NCBI GenBank assembly: GCA_013821615.1
Contig: JACDGQ010000083.1
Coordinates: 1-9,468, forward strand
Origin: Planctomycetota bacterium
GTDB taxonomy: Bacteria; Planctomycetota; UBA11346
Reading direction: 5' to 3'
DNA length: 9,468 nucleotides
The notes under the pieces were generated by a model. The model saw only the letters and a program-made list of their open reading frames with translations, was not told the origin of the DNA and searched no databases. Within the stretch, counting starts at the first letter, position 1; each line of letters starts with the position of its first letter. The position numbers and the translations under genes are program-made. Positions 1 to 6,507 of the stretch are shown here, one piece after another.

Positions 1-267
1 GTGCTGCGCGAGCAGCCGGTCATCGGCGCGCTGCCCGGCGCGGATGGTGCGCTGGTGGTCGGCGTCTGCGATGTGCTCGTCCAGGACGAGGCCGGGGCGT
101 GGTGGATCTACGACTATAAGAGCGGCGGTGCAGCCGACGACGCTGCGGCCGCACAGCAACTGCGCAGCTATGCGGTCCTGCTCGCACCGCACCTCGCTGG
201 GCCGGTCGCGGGGATGGCGATCGTCGATCTGGAGAGTGGCGAACTCCGCGCGATCACCAGTGCCTGA
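1..267 (+). CDS. RecB/AddA-type PD-(D/E)XK nuclease domain, C-terminal fragment
   Basis: The reading frame is open at the left window edge and ends at TGA 265-267, so this is the last 88 residues of a larger protein; the GTG at base 1 need not be a start. The RecB-family nuclease signature is visible: an Asp in GVCD (residue 24), then an Asp-Tyr-Lys-Ser core (DYKS, D38 and K40) on a beta strand, then a QLRSY segment (Q53, Y57) matching the family QxxxY motif. In known proteins these residues bind the metal ion and DNA and cut DNA. The domain usually closes UvrD-like helicase-nucleases (AddA, RecB) or AddB-type partners, which process double-strand breaks for recombination. Only about 30 residues follow the QxxxY motif, consistent with a true C-terminus. 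The partner helicase domain would lie left of the window. AddA-like is the most likely identity; a stand-alone RecB-family exonuclease is also possible. Confidence 0.75.
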   Translation: MLREQPVIGALPGADGALVVGVCDVLVQDEAGAWWIYDYKSGGAADDAAAAQQLRSYAVLLAPHLAGPVAGMAIVDLESGELRAITSA

Positions 268-277
268 GCGGGCGCCG

Positions 278-404
278 GGGAGAGGCGAGCCCCAGCTCGC
301 CTGGAGCGCGCGCTGCGAGCTGCCAACGTGAGGGAGGGGGAATGACGCGCATTCGGATCGCGGGAGGCCACTGAAGGCAAGGCGAGCTGGGGCTCGCCTC
401 TCCC
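278..404. repeat. REPIN-like doublet: two inverted copies of a palindromic repeat
   Basis: A 25-bp stretch at 278-302 recurs exactly as its reverse complement at 380-404. Each copy is itself a perfect hairpin: 8-bp arms aggcgagc and gctcgcct around a 4-nt loop (283-302 and 380-399). A third small hairpin (gaatg/cattc, 340-354) sits between them. The element fills almost the whole gap between two convergent genes, whose stops are at 267 and 407. Paired inverted palindromes with a short spacer are the usual form of REPIN/BIME elements. The hairpins lack a T-run, so they are not classic intrinsic terminators, though they could limit read-through from both sides. No REP-associated transposase is in the window. 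Confidence 0.7.
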
Positions 405-406
405 GG

Positions 407-1477
407 CTACGGCAATTCCACCAGGATCACCGCCGCCCCGCCATAGCTGTCCGCGTTGTGCGCGGTCTCGGCACGGTAGAACAGCTCGCCGTTCAGGCGC
501 ACCTGCTTGTGCGGCTTGGTCAGGATCGCGACGCAGTACTCCATCAGCTCGTTGCCGTGGGCGTGGAAGCCGCGTTCGACGTAGTCGAGCATGAGCGTCG
601 CCGAGGCCACGCCCGGGCTGAAGTCCCAGTTGGCCATGGCCAGGGCGACCAGGTCGTTGCCGTAGAGTTCGCCGTCGAAGAACAGGTGCGGGTGGCGGTG
701 GAGCTGCACCTCGGCGGCGAAGAACCAGCCGGATTCGCGCAGCGCGGTCACGTCGACGTTGAAGTCGGCGCCGAGGGCGTCGCTGCCTCCGCCACCCTGG
801 GTGATCACGGCGTTGCGGTCGTAGGCCACGCCCAGTTCCACGCGCCCGAAACCTTGCGCGCGCCACGCGAAGCTCGCGCCACCGGCCTTGTCGCTGGCCT
901 GCTGGCCGGGCGCGTCGCCGAGCACGTCGTTGACCACGTAGAACTCGGCGGTGAGCGTGCGCTCGACGTTGGCGAGGATCACGCCCGCGCCGTCGGAGAC
1001 GAATGGCCGCGCCGGGGCGCCGCCGTGATTGGTGACGTTCCAGTCCCAGGCGGCGCTGTGGTTGACGCGGAACTGTTCGGGGGTGTGGAAGCCCTCCCAG
1101 CCCAGCCAGGTGTTCTGGAAGCGCCCGGCGCGCACCGTCAGGTTGGGGGTCGCCGCCCAATCGATGAAGGCCTGTTCGAGCAGCAGGTGATCGTTTCCGA
1201 ACTGCACGTCGCTGCTCGCGATGAGATCCGTACGCAGGGTGAAGTCGTCGACCTTGTAGCGCAGCTTGAAGGCCGCATCGCTGCTGAAGTCGACATAGGT
1301 CTGGTCGCCGGGCGGAGTGGTGGTGCTGGTGTTGAACGGACTGTTGCGGTCGCGGTGCTCGGCGCGCGCGCTGGCCTCGCCATAGCCGCCGAAGGTCAGG
1401 CCCTCGGCGAGTTCGAGGGCGGGCAGCGCGGCGGCGGCCAGCAGCAGGGTCGGGATGCGGAGGAGATGCGTCGCCAT
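407..1477 (-). CDS. Porin-like outer-membrane beta-barrel protein
   Basis: A 356-residue exported protein. The ATG at 1477 is chosen because it begins a clean signal peptide (MATHLLRIPTLLLAAAALPA, cleavage near residue 20-24) and is preceded by GGAAG about 8 nt upstream; an ATG at 1573 would only add a basic low-complexity extension. The mature part is a run of amphipathic beta strands with many aromatic residues and Gly turns. The segment around 101-145 (QAFIDW, then VRAGRF, then GWEGFHTPEQFRVNHS) resembles porins of the BBP2/OmpL-like type, in which a QAY.DY strand precedes an AGRF strand and a conserved Asn-Ser turn. The expected role is passive outer-membrane passage of small solutes; the substrate is unknown. 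The last strand is AVILVEL followed by Pro, without the C-terminal Phe typical of many barrels. It lies 158 bp downstream of the M61 peptidase on the same strand, and no strong promoter is visible between them. The barrel fold is well supported, the exact family less so. Confidence 0.65.
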   Translation of the reverse strand: MATHLLRIPTLLLAAAALPALELAEGLTFGGYGEASARAEHRDRNSPFNTSTTTPPGDQTYVDFSSDAAFKLRYKVDDFTLRTDLIASSDVQFGNDHLLLEQAFIDWAATPNLTVRAGRFQNTWLGWEGFHTPEQFRVNHSAAWDWNVTNHGGAPARPFVSDGAGVILANVERTLTAEFYVVNDVLGDAPGQQASDKAGGASFAWRAQGFGRVELGVAYDRNAVITQGGGGSDALGADFNVDVTALRESGWFFAAEVQLHRHPHLFFDGELYGNDLVALAMANWDFSPGVASATLMLDYVERGFHAHGNELMEYCVAILTKPHKQVRLNGELFYRAETAHNADSYGGAAVILVELP

Positions 1478-1635
1478 GGGCGCTGCTTCCGGGCGGGGTG
1501 GTCGCGGGCGGCGGGATCCAGCCCTGCGCATGCGCCGGTACGACGGATGCGACCGGGCATGCCAACCCTGCAAGCGTAGCGCAGAACCGTTGCTGACGCC
1601 ACCGCCAGACCGGCAGGCGCCAGCCGCTCGGGCGT

Positions 1636-3564
1636 TCAGCGCTCCCGCGGCGCCAGGATCGCGCCGAGCAGGTCGGGCGCATCCGGGATGCGCTCCAGGC
1701 GCGGATGGCGCGGGCCCTGGTCCCAGTGCACGTCCACTGGTCTCGGTACCTGGTTTTCGCTCACGATCAGGTGGACCAGGCCGATCCCGTCGCTGGCGGC
1801 GCCCTGGAGCGCGTCTTCCAGGGCCCGTCCTGTCAGCCGCCTGCCGTCCATGCCGGTCAGCTGGTCGCCCTCGTGCAGTCCGGCGCGCACCGCGGGTGAG
1901 CCGGGCTGGAGTCCGCTCACCCGCCCATCGCGCAGTTCGCAGCCCAGGCTGGCGCGCGCGTCGAGCAGCGTGTTCTCATCCGCGGGCGGCGGCGCGGGAT
2001 CTGCAGATTCAGCATAGACCAGCCGCCAGCCGCCGCCCTCGTAGCCGCTGCCGTCGAGCCGCGGACGCACCGCGCTGATGCGCGTGCGCACCAGTGCGCG
2101 CCAGTCGTGGGGCTGCACCGCCGCGAGCGCGGCGATGACGTCGTCGACGGTGTAGGTGCGCAGCGCGGTCCCGGGCGCGAGCGGCGCGCCGAGGAAGGCG
2201 CGGCAGAAATCGTCGAGGCTGCGCGCGCCGCCGCTCGCGCTGCGGATGATCAGGTCGGCCTCGAGCCAGAAGAGCTTGCCTTCGCTGTAGAACTCCTCGC
2301 CGCGGCGCAGGTCGCCGTAGCGGTTGCTCGGTTCGCGCAGCATCCAGGCGGCGCGCGCGGTGTCCTCGACGCTGCGCCAGGCGCGGCCGCGTTGGTACGA
2401 CAGCTCGTGGATGTCGGCGGCGAGCTGCTCGCGGAATTCCGCGGGTGTGTGCATCGCGGCGCGCGTGCCGACGACCTCGCCGAGGTACATGGTCAGACCC
2501 TCGTACACCCACAGCAGGCCGGTGCGCTGCGGCGCCTGCAGGTCGGCCGTCGCCATCGCCGCCGGGCGCACGTGCTTGCCGCACCACGAGTGCATCAGTT
2601 CGTGCACCATCAGGTCGCGCTCGGAGTACGAGGTGCTGTCGAAATCGCTGAACGGCCGGCCGGCGAGCCCGCACAGGCTGCAGTCGCCGTGCTCGAGTCC
2701 GATGTCGTCGAAGGCGTCGCCGACCATGCACAGCCAGCGGTAGGATGTGCAGTGCGCCGGGCCGCACAGGCGCTGCGCCTGGGTCACGGCCGCGGCCAGG
2801 CGCGTGCACCATTCCTGGTCGGGCACCACCGGCGCGCCATCGGCGGCGGCGATCACCAGCGCCGTCGGCAGGCCGCCGGTGTCCAGCGCGGTTTCGGTGA
2901 GTGCCGGGCCCGCGATCAGCGGACGGTCGATGAGCGCGCCCACGGTGGTGGGCGCGAAGCGCCAGCCGGGCGCCTGCGCACGCTGGATGGCCAGGGCGGT
3001 GCCCGGCTTCCAACCGGTCGGCAGCAGCAGGCTGGCGGTGACCGGGATGGCGGCCACCGGGCGGCCTTCCGGGCACAGCACGCAGCAGTTCCAGTTGATC
3101 ACCCCCAGGCCGCGGGTGCCGTCCACATCGACACCGGCGCTGCTCACGTCGCCGTGGTTGGCGATGTAGGTGAAGTCGGCTTCCAGTCGCGCACTGCCGG
3201 GCGGCACGTGCACCACCAGGCGGTACGGATCGGCCTCGTCGCGGTCCCAGGCGAGGGTCGCGCCGCCGGCGCTGAAGCGCAGGCCGACCAGGTTGACGAT
3301 GCGCCCGGCGGGCGCGTGCGTGCCCGGGATCCACTTGGGGAAGACCAGCACCTGATCGCCGCCGGCCGCGGCCAGGCTCTCGTGCGCGTGCAGCAGGCCA
3401 TCGGGCAGCTCGCGCGCATCCACCGCCAGGACCAGGGCGTCGGCGGGCGTCGCCGCCATGGCGCTCTCCGGGGCGGGAGCGGTCGCCGCCTCGGCCGCGC
3501 CCGCGGCGCCGGTCAGGACGCTGAGCGCGAGGATGACGAGGCCGGCGCGGCGGATGGTGGCCAT
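1636..3564 (-). CDS. Exported M61-family metallopeptidase with C-terminal PDZ domain
   Basis: A 642-residue protein. The start ATG 3564 opens a signal peptide (residues 1 to about 25, MATIRRAGLVILALSVLTGA) and has AGGA 8 nt upstream; the frame stays open further upstream only into the repeat element. Residues 40-240 form the beta-rich N-terminal part typical of M61 (glycyl aminopeptidase-like) enzymes. The catalytic centre is VHELMHSW, with zinc ligands H321 and H325 and catalytic E322, followed by the third ligand E355 in LWVYEGLT. The stretch GKHVRP after the HExxH and YSEGKLFWLEADLIIR at 426-441 are also M61-like. A PDZ domain spans about 540-613 (PGSPAVRAGLHEGDQL) and would bind peptide C-termini or regulate the active site. 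Length and domain order match the family. The likely role is cleavage of peptides in the periplasm. Ten cysteines fall between residues 160 and 328, including NWNCCVLC and CSLC, which is many for this family and suggests disulfides. The neighbouring barrel and metF give no clear functional link. Confidence 0.88.
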   Translation of the reverse strand: MATIRRAGLVILALSVLTGAAGAAEAATAPAPESAMAATPADALVLAVDARELPDGLLHAHESLAAAGGDQVLVFPKWIPGTHAPAGRIVNLVGLRFSAGGATLAWDRDEADPYRLVVHVPPGSARLEADFTYIANHGDVSSAGVDVDGTRGLGVINWNCCVLCPEGRPVAAIPVTASLLLPTGWKPGTALAIQRAQAPGWRFAPTTVGALIDRPLIAGPALTETALDTGGLPTALVIAAADGAPVVPDQEWCTRLAAAVTQAQRLCGPAHCTSYRWLCMVGDAFDDIGLEHGDCSLCGLAGRPFSDFDSTSYSERDLMVHELMHSWCGKHVRPAAMATADLQAPQRTGLLWVYEGLTMYLGEVVGTRAAMHTPAEFREQLAADIHELSYQRGRAWRSVEDTARAAWMLREPSNRYGDLRRGEEFYSEGKLFWLEADLIIRSASGGARSLDDFCRAFLGAPLAPGTALRTYTVDDVIAALAAVQPHDWRALVRTRISAVRPRLDGSGYEGGGWRLVYAESADPAPPPADENTLLDARASLGCELRDGRVSGLQPGSPAVRAGLHEGDQLTGMDGRRLTGRALEDALQGAASDGIGLVHLIVSENQVPRPVDVHWDQGPRHPRLERIPDAPDLLGAILAPRER

Positions 3565-3636
3565 CCGCGAAGTCCTACCGGCGCCCTCCGGCGGGTACAG
3601 GGTCACGTCCGCGTGAGCCGCGCTGAATGCGCGCTG

Positions 3637-3840
3637 CTGACTGCCGGATAAAACAGGAGGACGCGGAGGAGCGGAGGAAAGAGAAGGAGATGATCGTGAC
3701 GGCTGCTGTGCGCAGTCAGTGCGCACCTGGCTCTGCTGCGGACAGCTACCGCATCGGCGTTGCAAGCAGATGCAGCCGAGCTTGCACGTCCTCTTCCGTC
3801 CTCCGCGTCTCCGCGTCCTCCTGTTTTATCCGGCTGTCAG
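3637..3840. repeat. MITE-like structured element with 32-bp terminal inverted repeats
   Basis: Bases 3637-3668 and 3809-3840 are inverted copies of each other with one mismatch (26 bp, 3643-3668 and 3809-3834, match perfectly); weaker similarity runs about 12 bp further inward. The arms are purine-rich on one strand (gataaaacaggaggacgcgg). The interior of about 140 bp holds more foldable pairs: gtgcgca/tgcgcac at 3708-3726, tgcaagc/gcttgca at 3761-3786, and an alternative 10-bp imperfect stem 3705-3714 with 3737-3746. I see no credible gene inside and no clear target-site duplication at the edges. It sits in the 324-bp gap between metF and the M61 gene, which otherwise holds only the peptidase leader with its ribosome site. 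It is either a non-autonomous mobile element or two inverted copies of a dispersed intergenic repeat. Confidence 0.65.
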
Positions 3841-3888
3841 GCCCCTGGTCCGCTGTGCTGAACGGCTGGTCGGGGTCGCCGATGCAGG

Positions 3889-4770
3889 TCAGATCGCCGC
3901 GCCGCCCAGGCGCAGCGCCGTGACGATCTCGGCGGCGGCGGTGGAGCGGTTCATGCAGTAGAAGTGCAGACCGGGTGCGCCCGCGGCGAGCAGGCGGCGG
4001 CAGAAGGCGACGGTAAAGGCGATGCCGGCCTGGCGCGCCGCCACCGGATCGGCCTCGAGCGGTTGCAGCAGCGCGCGTAGCTCCTCGGGCTCGGCTGCGG
4101 CGCAGAAGCGGCAGAAGCTCTGCACGCTCTTCCAGCCGGTCACCGGCCAGATGCCGGGGATGATGCGCGGCGCGCGGCCCAGGCGGGCGGCGACGTGCGC
4201 GCGCATCTCCAGGTATGGTTCGACCGCGAAGAAGCCTTGGGTGATGGCCGCGGCGGCGCCGGCGGCGAGCTTGTCGGCGAGATGGTCCCAGTCGCTGGCG
4301 CGGTCCGGCGCGTCCGGGTGCTTCTCGGGGAAGGCCGCGCACAGCGCGGTGAAGCGGCCGTCGGCGCGGATCAGATGGATGAGGTCGATGGCGTGCGCGC
4401 AGCCGCCATCGGTCGGCACGAAGCGCTCCTGGCCCTTGGGCGGGTCGCCGCGCAGCGCGAGCAGGTTGGCGATGCCGGCAGCGTGGTACTCGTCGAGCAG
4501 CGTGGCCAGTTCGGCGCGGGTGGCGTTGACGCAGGTCAGGTGCGCCATCGCGGTCAACCCGCTGCGTCCCTGGATGTGCTCGATCACCTCGCGGGTCTTG
4601 CCGCGCGTGCTGCCGCCTGCGCCATAGGTCACCGAGACGAAGTCCGGGCCGAGCGGCGCGAGCTGCTCGACGGTGTCCTCCAGGGTGAACCACGCGCGCT
4701 CGTTCTTGGGCGGGAAGAACTCGAAGGACAACGTGGCCGGCTTGGCGGCGAGGATCTGGTCGAGGCGCAT
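3889..4770 (-). CDS. metF: Methylenetetrahydrofolate reductase
   Basis: A 293-residue FAD-dependent cytoplasmic enzyme that reduces 5,10-methylenetetrahydrofolate to 5-methyltetrahydrofolate, the methyl donor for methionine synthase. Family hallmarks are all present: SFEFFPPKN (E17, the counterpart of the catalytic Glu28 of E. coli), SVTYGAGGSTR at 46-56, AHLTC at 76-80, LALRGDPP with D109 (counterpart of Asp120, near the flavin), AITQGFF at 175-181, IIPGIWPV at 203-210 and the C-terminal LHFYCMNRS at 268-276. Length equals the usual bacterial MetF. The start at 4770 is preferred over the in-frame ATG at 4794: it has AGGA 8 nt upstream, family members begin this close to the SFEFFPP motif, and the upstream ATG lacks a ribosome site. 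The ITQ motif is followed by GFFAVE where E. coli has FFFDVE, a modest substitution. No methionine synthase or regulator is next to it. The AT-rich dyad at 4791-4817 probably carries its control site. Confidence 0.95.
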   Translation of the reverse strand: MRLDQILAAKPATLSFEFFPPKNERAWFTLEDTVEQLAPLGPDFVSVTYGAGGSTRGKTREVIEHIQGRSGLTAMAHLTCVNATRAELATLLDEYHAAGIANLLALRGDPPKGQERFVPTDGGCAHAIDLIHLIRADGRFTALCAAFPEKHPDAPDRASDWDHLADKLAAGAAAAITQGFFAVEPYLEMRAHVAARLGRAPRIIPGIWPVTGWKSVQSFCRFCAAAEPEELRALLQPLEADPVAARQAGIAFTVAFCRRLLAAGAPGLHFYCMNRSTAAAEIVTALRLGGAAI

Positions 4771-4790
4771 GATCCGGATCCTGGCCCTTT

Positions 4791-4817
4791 CCATCGCTCT
4801 ATCAAGATATAACGATG
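4791..4817. promoter_or_regulatory. AT-rich dyad between metF and the divergent operon; candidate operator and promoter
   Basis: This is the only AT-rich island in the divergent gap. Outer arms ccatcg (4791-4796) and cgatgg (4812-4817) are exact inverted copies, with a nested tatc/gata pair (4800-4803 and 4806-4809). A second way to read it is a 16-bp pseudo-palindrome atcaagatataacgat at 4801-4816, matching its complement at 5 of 8 half-site positions. It also contains -10-like hexamers in both directions: TATATC on the minus strand (4811-4806) and TATAAC on the plus strand (4808-4813). No good -35 box is visible for either. Methionine-cycle genes in many bacteria are controlled by ArsR-type repressors that bind short AT-rich dyads; assigning such a regulator here is inference. 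A transcript starting here would favour the metF start at 4770. Confidence 0.4.
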
Positions 4818-4914
4818 GAAGGCCGGGGAATGGCTATGGCCGTGCCTACCAGCGCCGTAGCCTGCCCGGCCACCGCAGCGCGAACAGCCCGCGCCTGGCC
4901 CCCAGGAACCCCGC

Positions 4915-5553
4915 ATGCGCCACGCCCTGATCTCCGGAGGCTCCGCCGGCGCGCTCCTCGTCCTGCTGGTCATCGTCGGCACCCTGGTCAGCGCCGAGGA
5001 TGAGCCGCGTGCCGGCGACCGCGCCGCTCTCGACCAGCTCATGGTCCAGGTCGCGGCCGCCATCAGCGCCGAGCGGACGGCCGACCTGATGCCGCTGGTC
5101 GGTCCGCGCTTCCAGATCACCCTGCCCGACGCTTCCGTGGTCACCAGCCTGCCCGAACTGGCGGTGTGGCTGAAGATGCTGCACCGGCGTCCGCAGAACG
5201 CCGTGGCCGGCGTGGGTGCGCACCCCCAGCGCGAGGATCCGGCGGTGTTCCTGGACGCCGACACCGCCATGGCGCGCGGCACGGGCGCTGACGAGTACCG
5301 CCTGGCCGGCGAGCGCGTGCTGATCGTCCCCGAATGCTGGAGCGCGGTCGCGGTGCGCAGCGCCGGCGGCTGGCGGCTGGCCTCGCTGCAGATCGGCGTC
5401 GACGTGCTCGCCAATCCCGTGCTCGACCTGCAGGCCGCTGCGCTCAAGCGTGTCGCGGTGGTGATGGTCGCCTTCGCGGCCCTGGCCAGCCTGGGCTTCG
5501 GCATCCTGATCGGGCGGCTGACCAAGAAGACCCCGGCGGTCCCGCTTGCCTGA
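4915..5553 (+). CDS. Membrane-anchored NTF2/SnoaL-like protein with two transmembrane helices
   Basis: A 212-residue protein. The ATG at 4915 has AGGA 7 nt upstream. One hydrophobic helix lies at residues 10-26 (signal anchor or signal peptide) and a second at 180-201, followed by a short basic tail (RLTKK). Between them, residues about 34-166 look like an NTF2-like (cystatin-fold barrel) domain: an opening amphipathic helix (DRAALDQLMVQVAAAISAER), then short strands, a VTSLPELAVWLKMLH helix, and closing strands with an Arg-Gly-Gly-Trp-like turn (SAGGWRLASLQIG). NTF2-like folds often bind small ligands or serve as accessory domains; no catalytic residues stand out, so the function is unknown. 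With both helices in the membrane, the domain would face the periplasm. It starts the plus-strand run and is followed 61 bp later by the CARDB lipoprotein, so co-transcription is likely. Confidence 0.6.
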   Translation: MRHALISGGSAGALLVLLVIVGTLVSAEDEPRAGDRAALDQLMVQVAAAISAERTADLMPLVGPRFQITLPDASVVTSLPELAVWLKMLHRRPQNAVAGVGAHPQREDPAVFLDADTAMARGTGADEYRLAGERVLIVPECWSAVAVRSAGGWRLASLQIGVDVLANPVLDLQAAALKRVAVVMVAFAALASLGFGILIGRLTKKTPAVPLA

Positions 5554-5614
5554 CCCCGCGCCGGTTCTACCGTTCGCCCCTCCCCCGGGGCCTCAGGCCC
5601 GTGCAAGGTCACCG

Positions 5615-6430
5615 ATGCGCACCACCCTGGTCTTCGTCCCAGCCATCCTGTTCGCCGCGCTGCTGGCCGGCTGCACCAGCCCGGGCAAGAGCTTCGACTT
5701 CGTCGACCTGACCTTCTCCGGCGCACCGAGCGTGACCTCGACCGCCACGCCGCCGGTGGCGTTGCCCGCGCCCTCGACGACCAGTCCCGCGATCATCACC
5801 TTCGTGCTGTTCAACACCGCGCATGAAGCGCTGACCAACATCGCCTTCCGGGTCTTCCGCGACGATCCCGCCACCGCCCCGATCGCCTCGGGCACCGTCG
5901 CCAGCGTGGCCGGGCAGTCCCACGCGCCGGTGGCCGTGACCATCGACCCGAACACCGACAGCGGCGCCTTGGGCCTGCACACCTACTTCATGGTGATCGA
6001 TCCCGACAACCTCATCCGCGAGATGGACGAGACCAACAACACCGCGAGCGTGGCGGTCGCCTTCGCCGATCTCGACCTGGTGCTGGCGGCGCCGACGGTC
6101 GCGCCGGCGGTGGTGACCACGGCCACCGCCATCCAGATGACCGTGACGGTGACCAATGTCGACACCTCGCTCAAGGGCCTGACCGCCAGCGGCGTCGTGG
6201 TGCAGGTGCTCGACACCTCGGTGACCCCGGCGGTGGTGGTCGCGAGCGGGACCATGCCGGACATCGCCGCGACCCTGAGCGCCTCGCTGGTGCTGACCGT
6301 GCCTGCCACCACGGTCGGAACCCACGTCTACAGCGTGGTCATCGACCCGCAGAACGTGGTCGTCGAGGGCACGAAGGCCAACAACCAGGCCACCGTCCCG
6401 GTCACGGTCCAGCCGGTTGCCCCCGGCTGA
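5615..6430 (+). CDS. Lipoprotein with two CARDB-type adhesion/scaffold repeats
   Basis: A 271-residue precursor. The ATG at 5615 gives a textbook lipoprotein signal (MRTTLVFVPAILFAALLAGC, lipid-attachment Cys20) and has AAGG 6 nt upstream; an earlier in-frame ATG at 5546 would overlap the preceding gene and place a Pro-rich stretch before the signal. The mature protein has two repeated beta-sandwich units at about 28-150 and 152-266. Each unit ends in the CARDB hallmark: a strand with I-D-P, then N, then an acidic loop and twin Asn (IDPDNLIREMDETNNTASV; IDPQNVVVEGTKANNQATV). CARDB domains are cell-adhesion-like modules found in secreted and surface proteins. Composition is rich in Thr, Val and Ala, as usual for such folds. 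The likely role is an envelope-anchored binding or structural protein; the ligand is unknown. A short GC hairpin (gggcc/ggccc, 5588-5600) lies just upstream of the ribosome site. Confidence 0.8.
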   Translation: MRTTLVFVPAILFAALLAGCTSPGKSFDFVDLTFSGAPSVTSTATPPVALPAPSTTSPAIITFVLFNTAHEALTNIAFRVFRDDPATAPIASGTVASVAGQSHAPVAVTIDPNTDSGALGLHTYFMVIDPDNLIREMDETNNTASVAVAFADLDLVLAAPTVAPAVVTTATAIQMTVTVTNVDTSLKGLTASGVVVQVLDTSVTPAVVVASGTMPDIAATLSASLVLTVPATTVGTHVYSVVIDPQNVVVEGTKANNQATVPVTVQPVAPG

Positions 6431-6443
6431 GGCCGATCCCGAT

Positions 6444-6472
6444 TTGACAGCCGCGCGCGCGTGAGCCATCCT
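6444..6472 (+). promoter_or_regulatory. Probable sigma-70-type promoter of the small barrel gene
   Basis: A perfect TTGACA (6444-6449) is followed by a 17-bp spacer and the hexamer CATCCT (6467-6472), which matches TATAAT at three positions. It lies in the 77-bp gap after the CARDB stop and 36 bp before the barrel start, the expected place. An exact -35 box at ideal spacing is notable in such GC-rich DNA, but the weak -10 leaves this uncertain. Confidence 0.45.
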
Positions 6473-6507
6473 TGCAGGTCATCCCACGACCTAGCGAGCG
6501 AGGTTCC

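Noticed and set aside
458..1579. A 373-codon plus-strand open frame opposite the porin gene
   Set aside because: Antisense shadow with low-complexity translation; the minus-strand frame has a signal peptide and barrel strands.
1478..1635. Possible promoter or terminator in the gap between the M61 stop and the porin start
   Set aside because: No convincing -35/-10 pair and no stem with a T-run; only the ribosome site of the porin gene is supported.
168..1682. A 504-codon minus-strand open frame crossing the first repeat and the porin gene
   Set aside because: Arg/Pro-rich out-of-frame translation that also overlaps the end of the nuclease gene and the M61 stop; a shadow of the porin frame.
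2107..3651. A 514-codon plus-strand open frame opposite the M61 gene
   Set aside because: It mirrors a gene with clear catalytic motifs; its translation is Gly/Arg/Val/Gln-rich without a recognisable domain, as expected for antisense frames in GC-rich coding DNA.
4771..4794. Eight-residue N-terminal extension of MetF from ATG 4794
   Set aside because: No ribosome site precedes it, it begins inside the dyad arm, and family members begin near the 4770 position.
5588..5600. GC hairpin gggcc/ggccc in the gap before the CARDB lipoprotein gene
   Set aside because: Only a 5-bp stem with no T-run; not enough for a terminator or a regulatory call in DNA this GC-rich.
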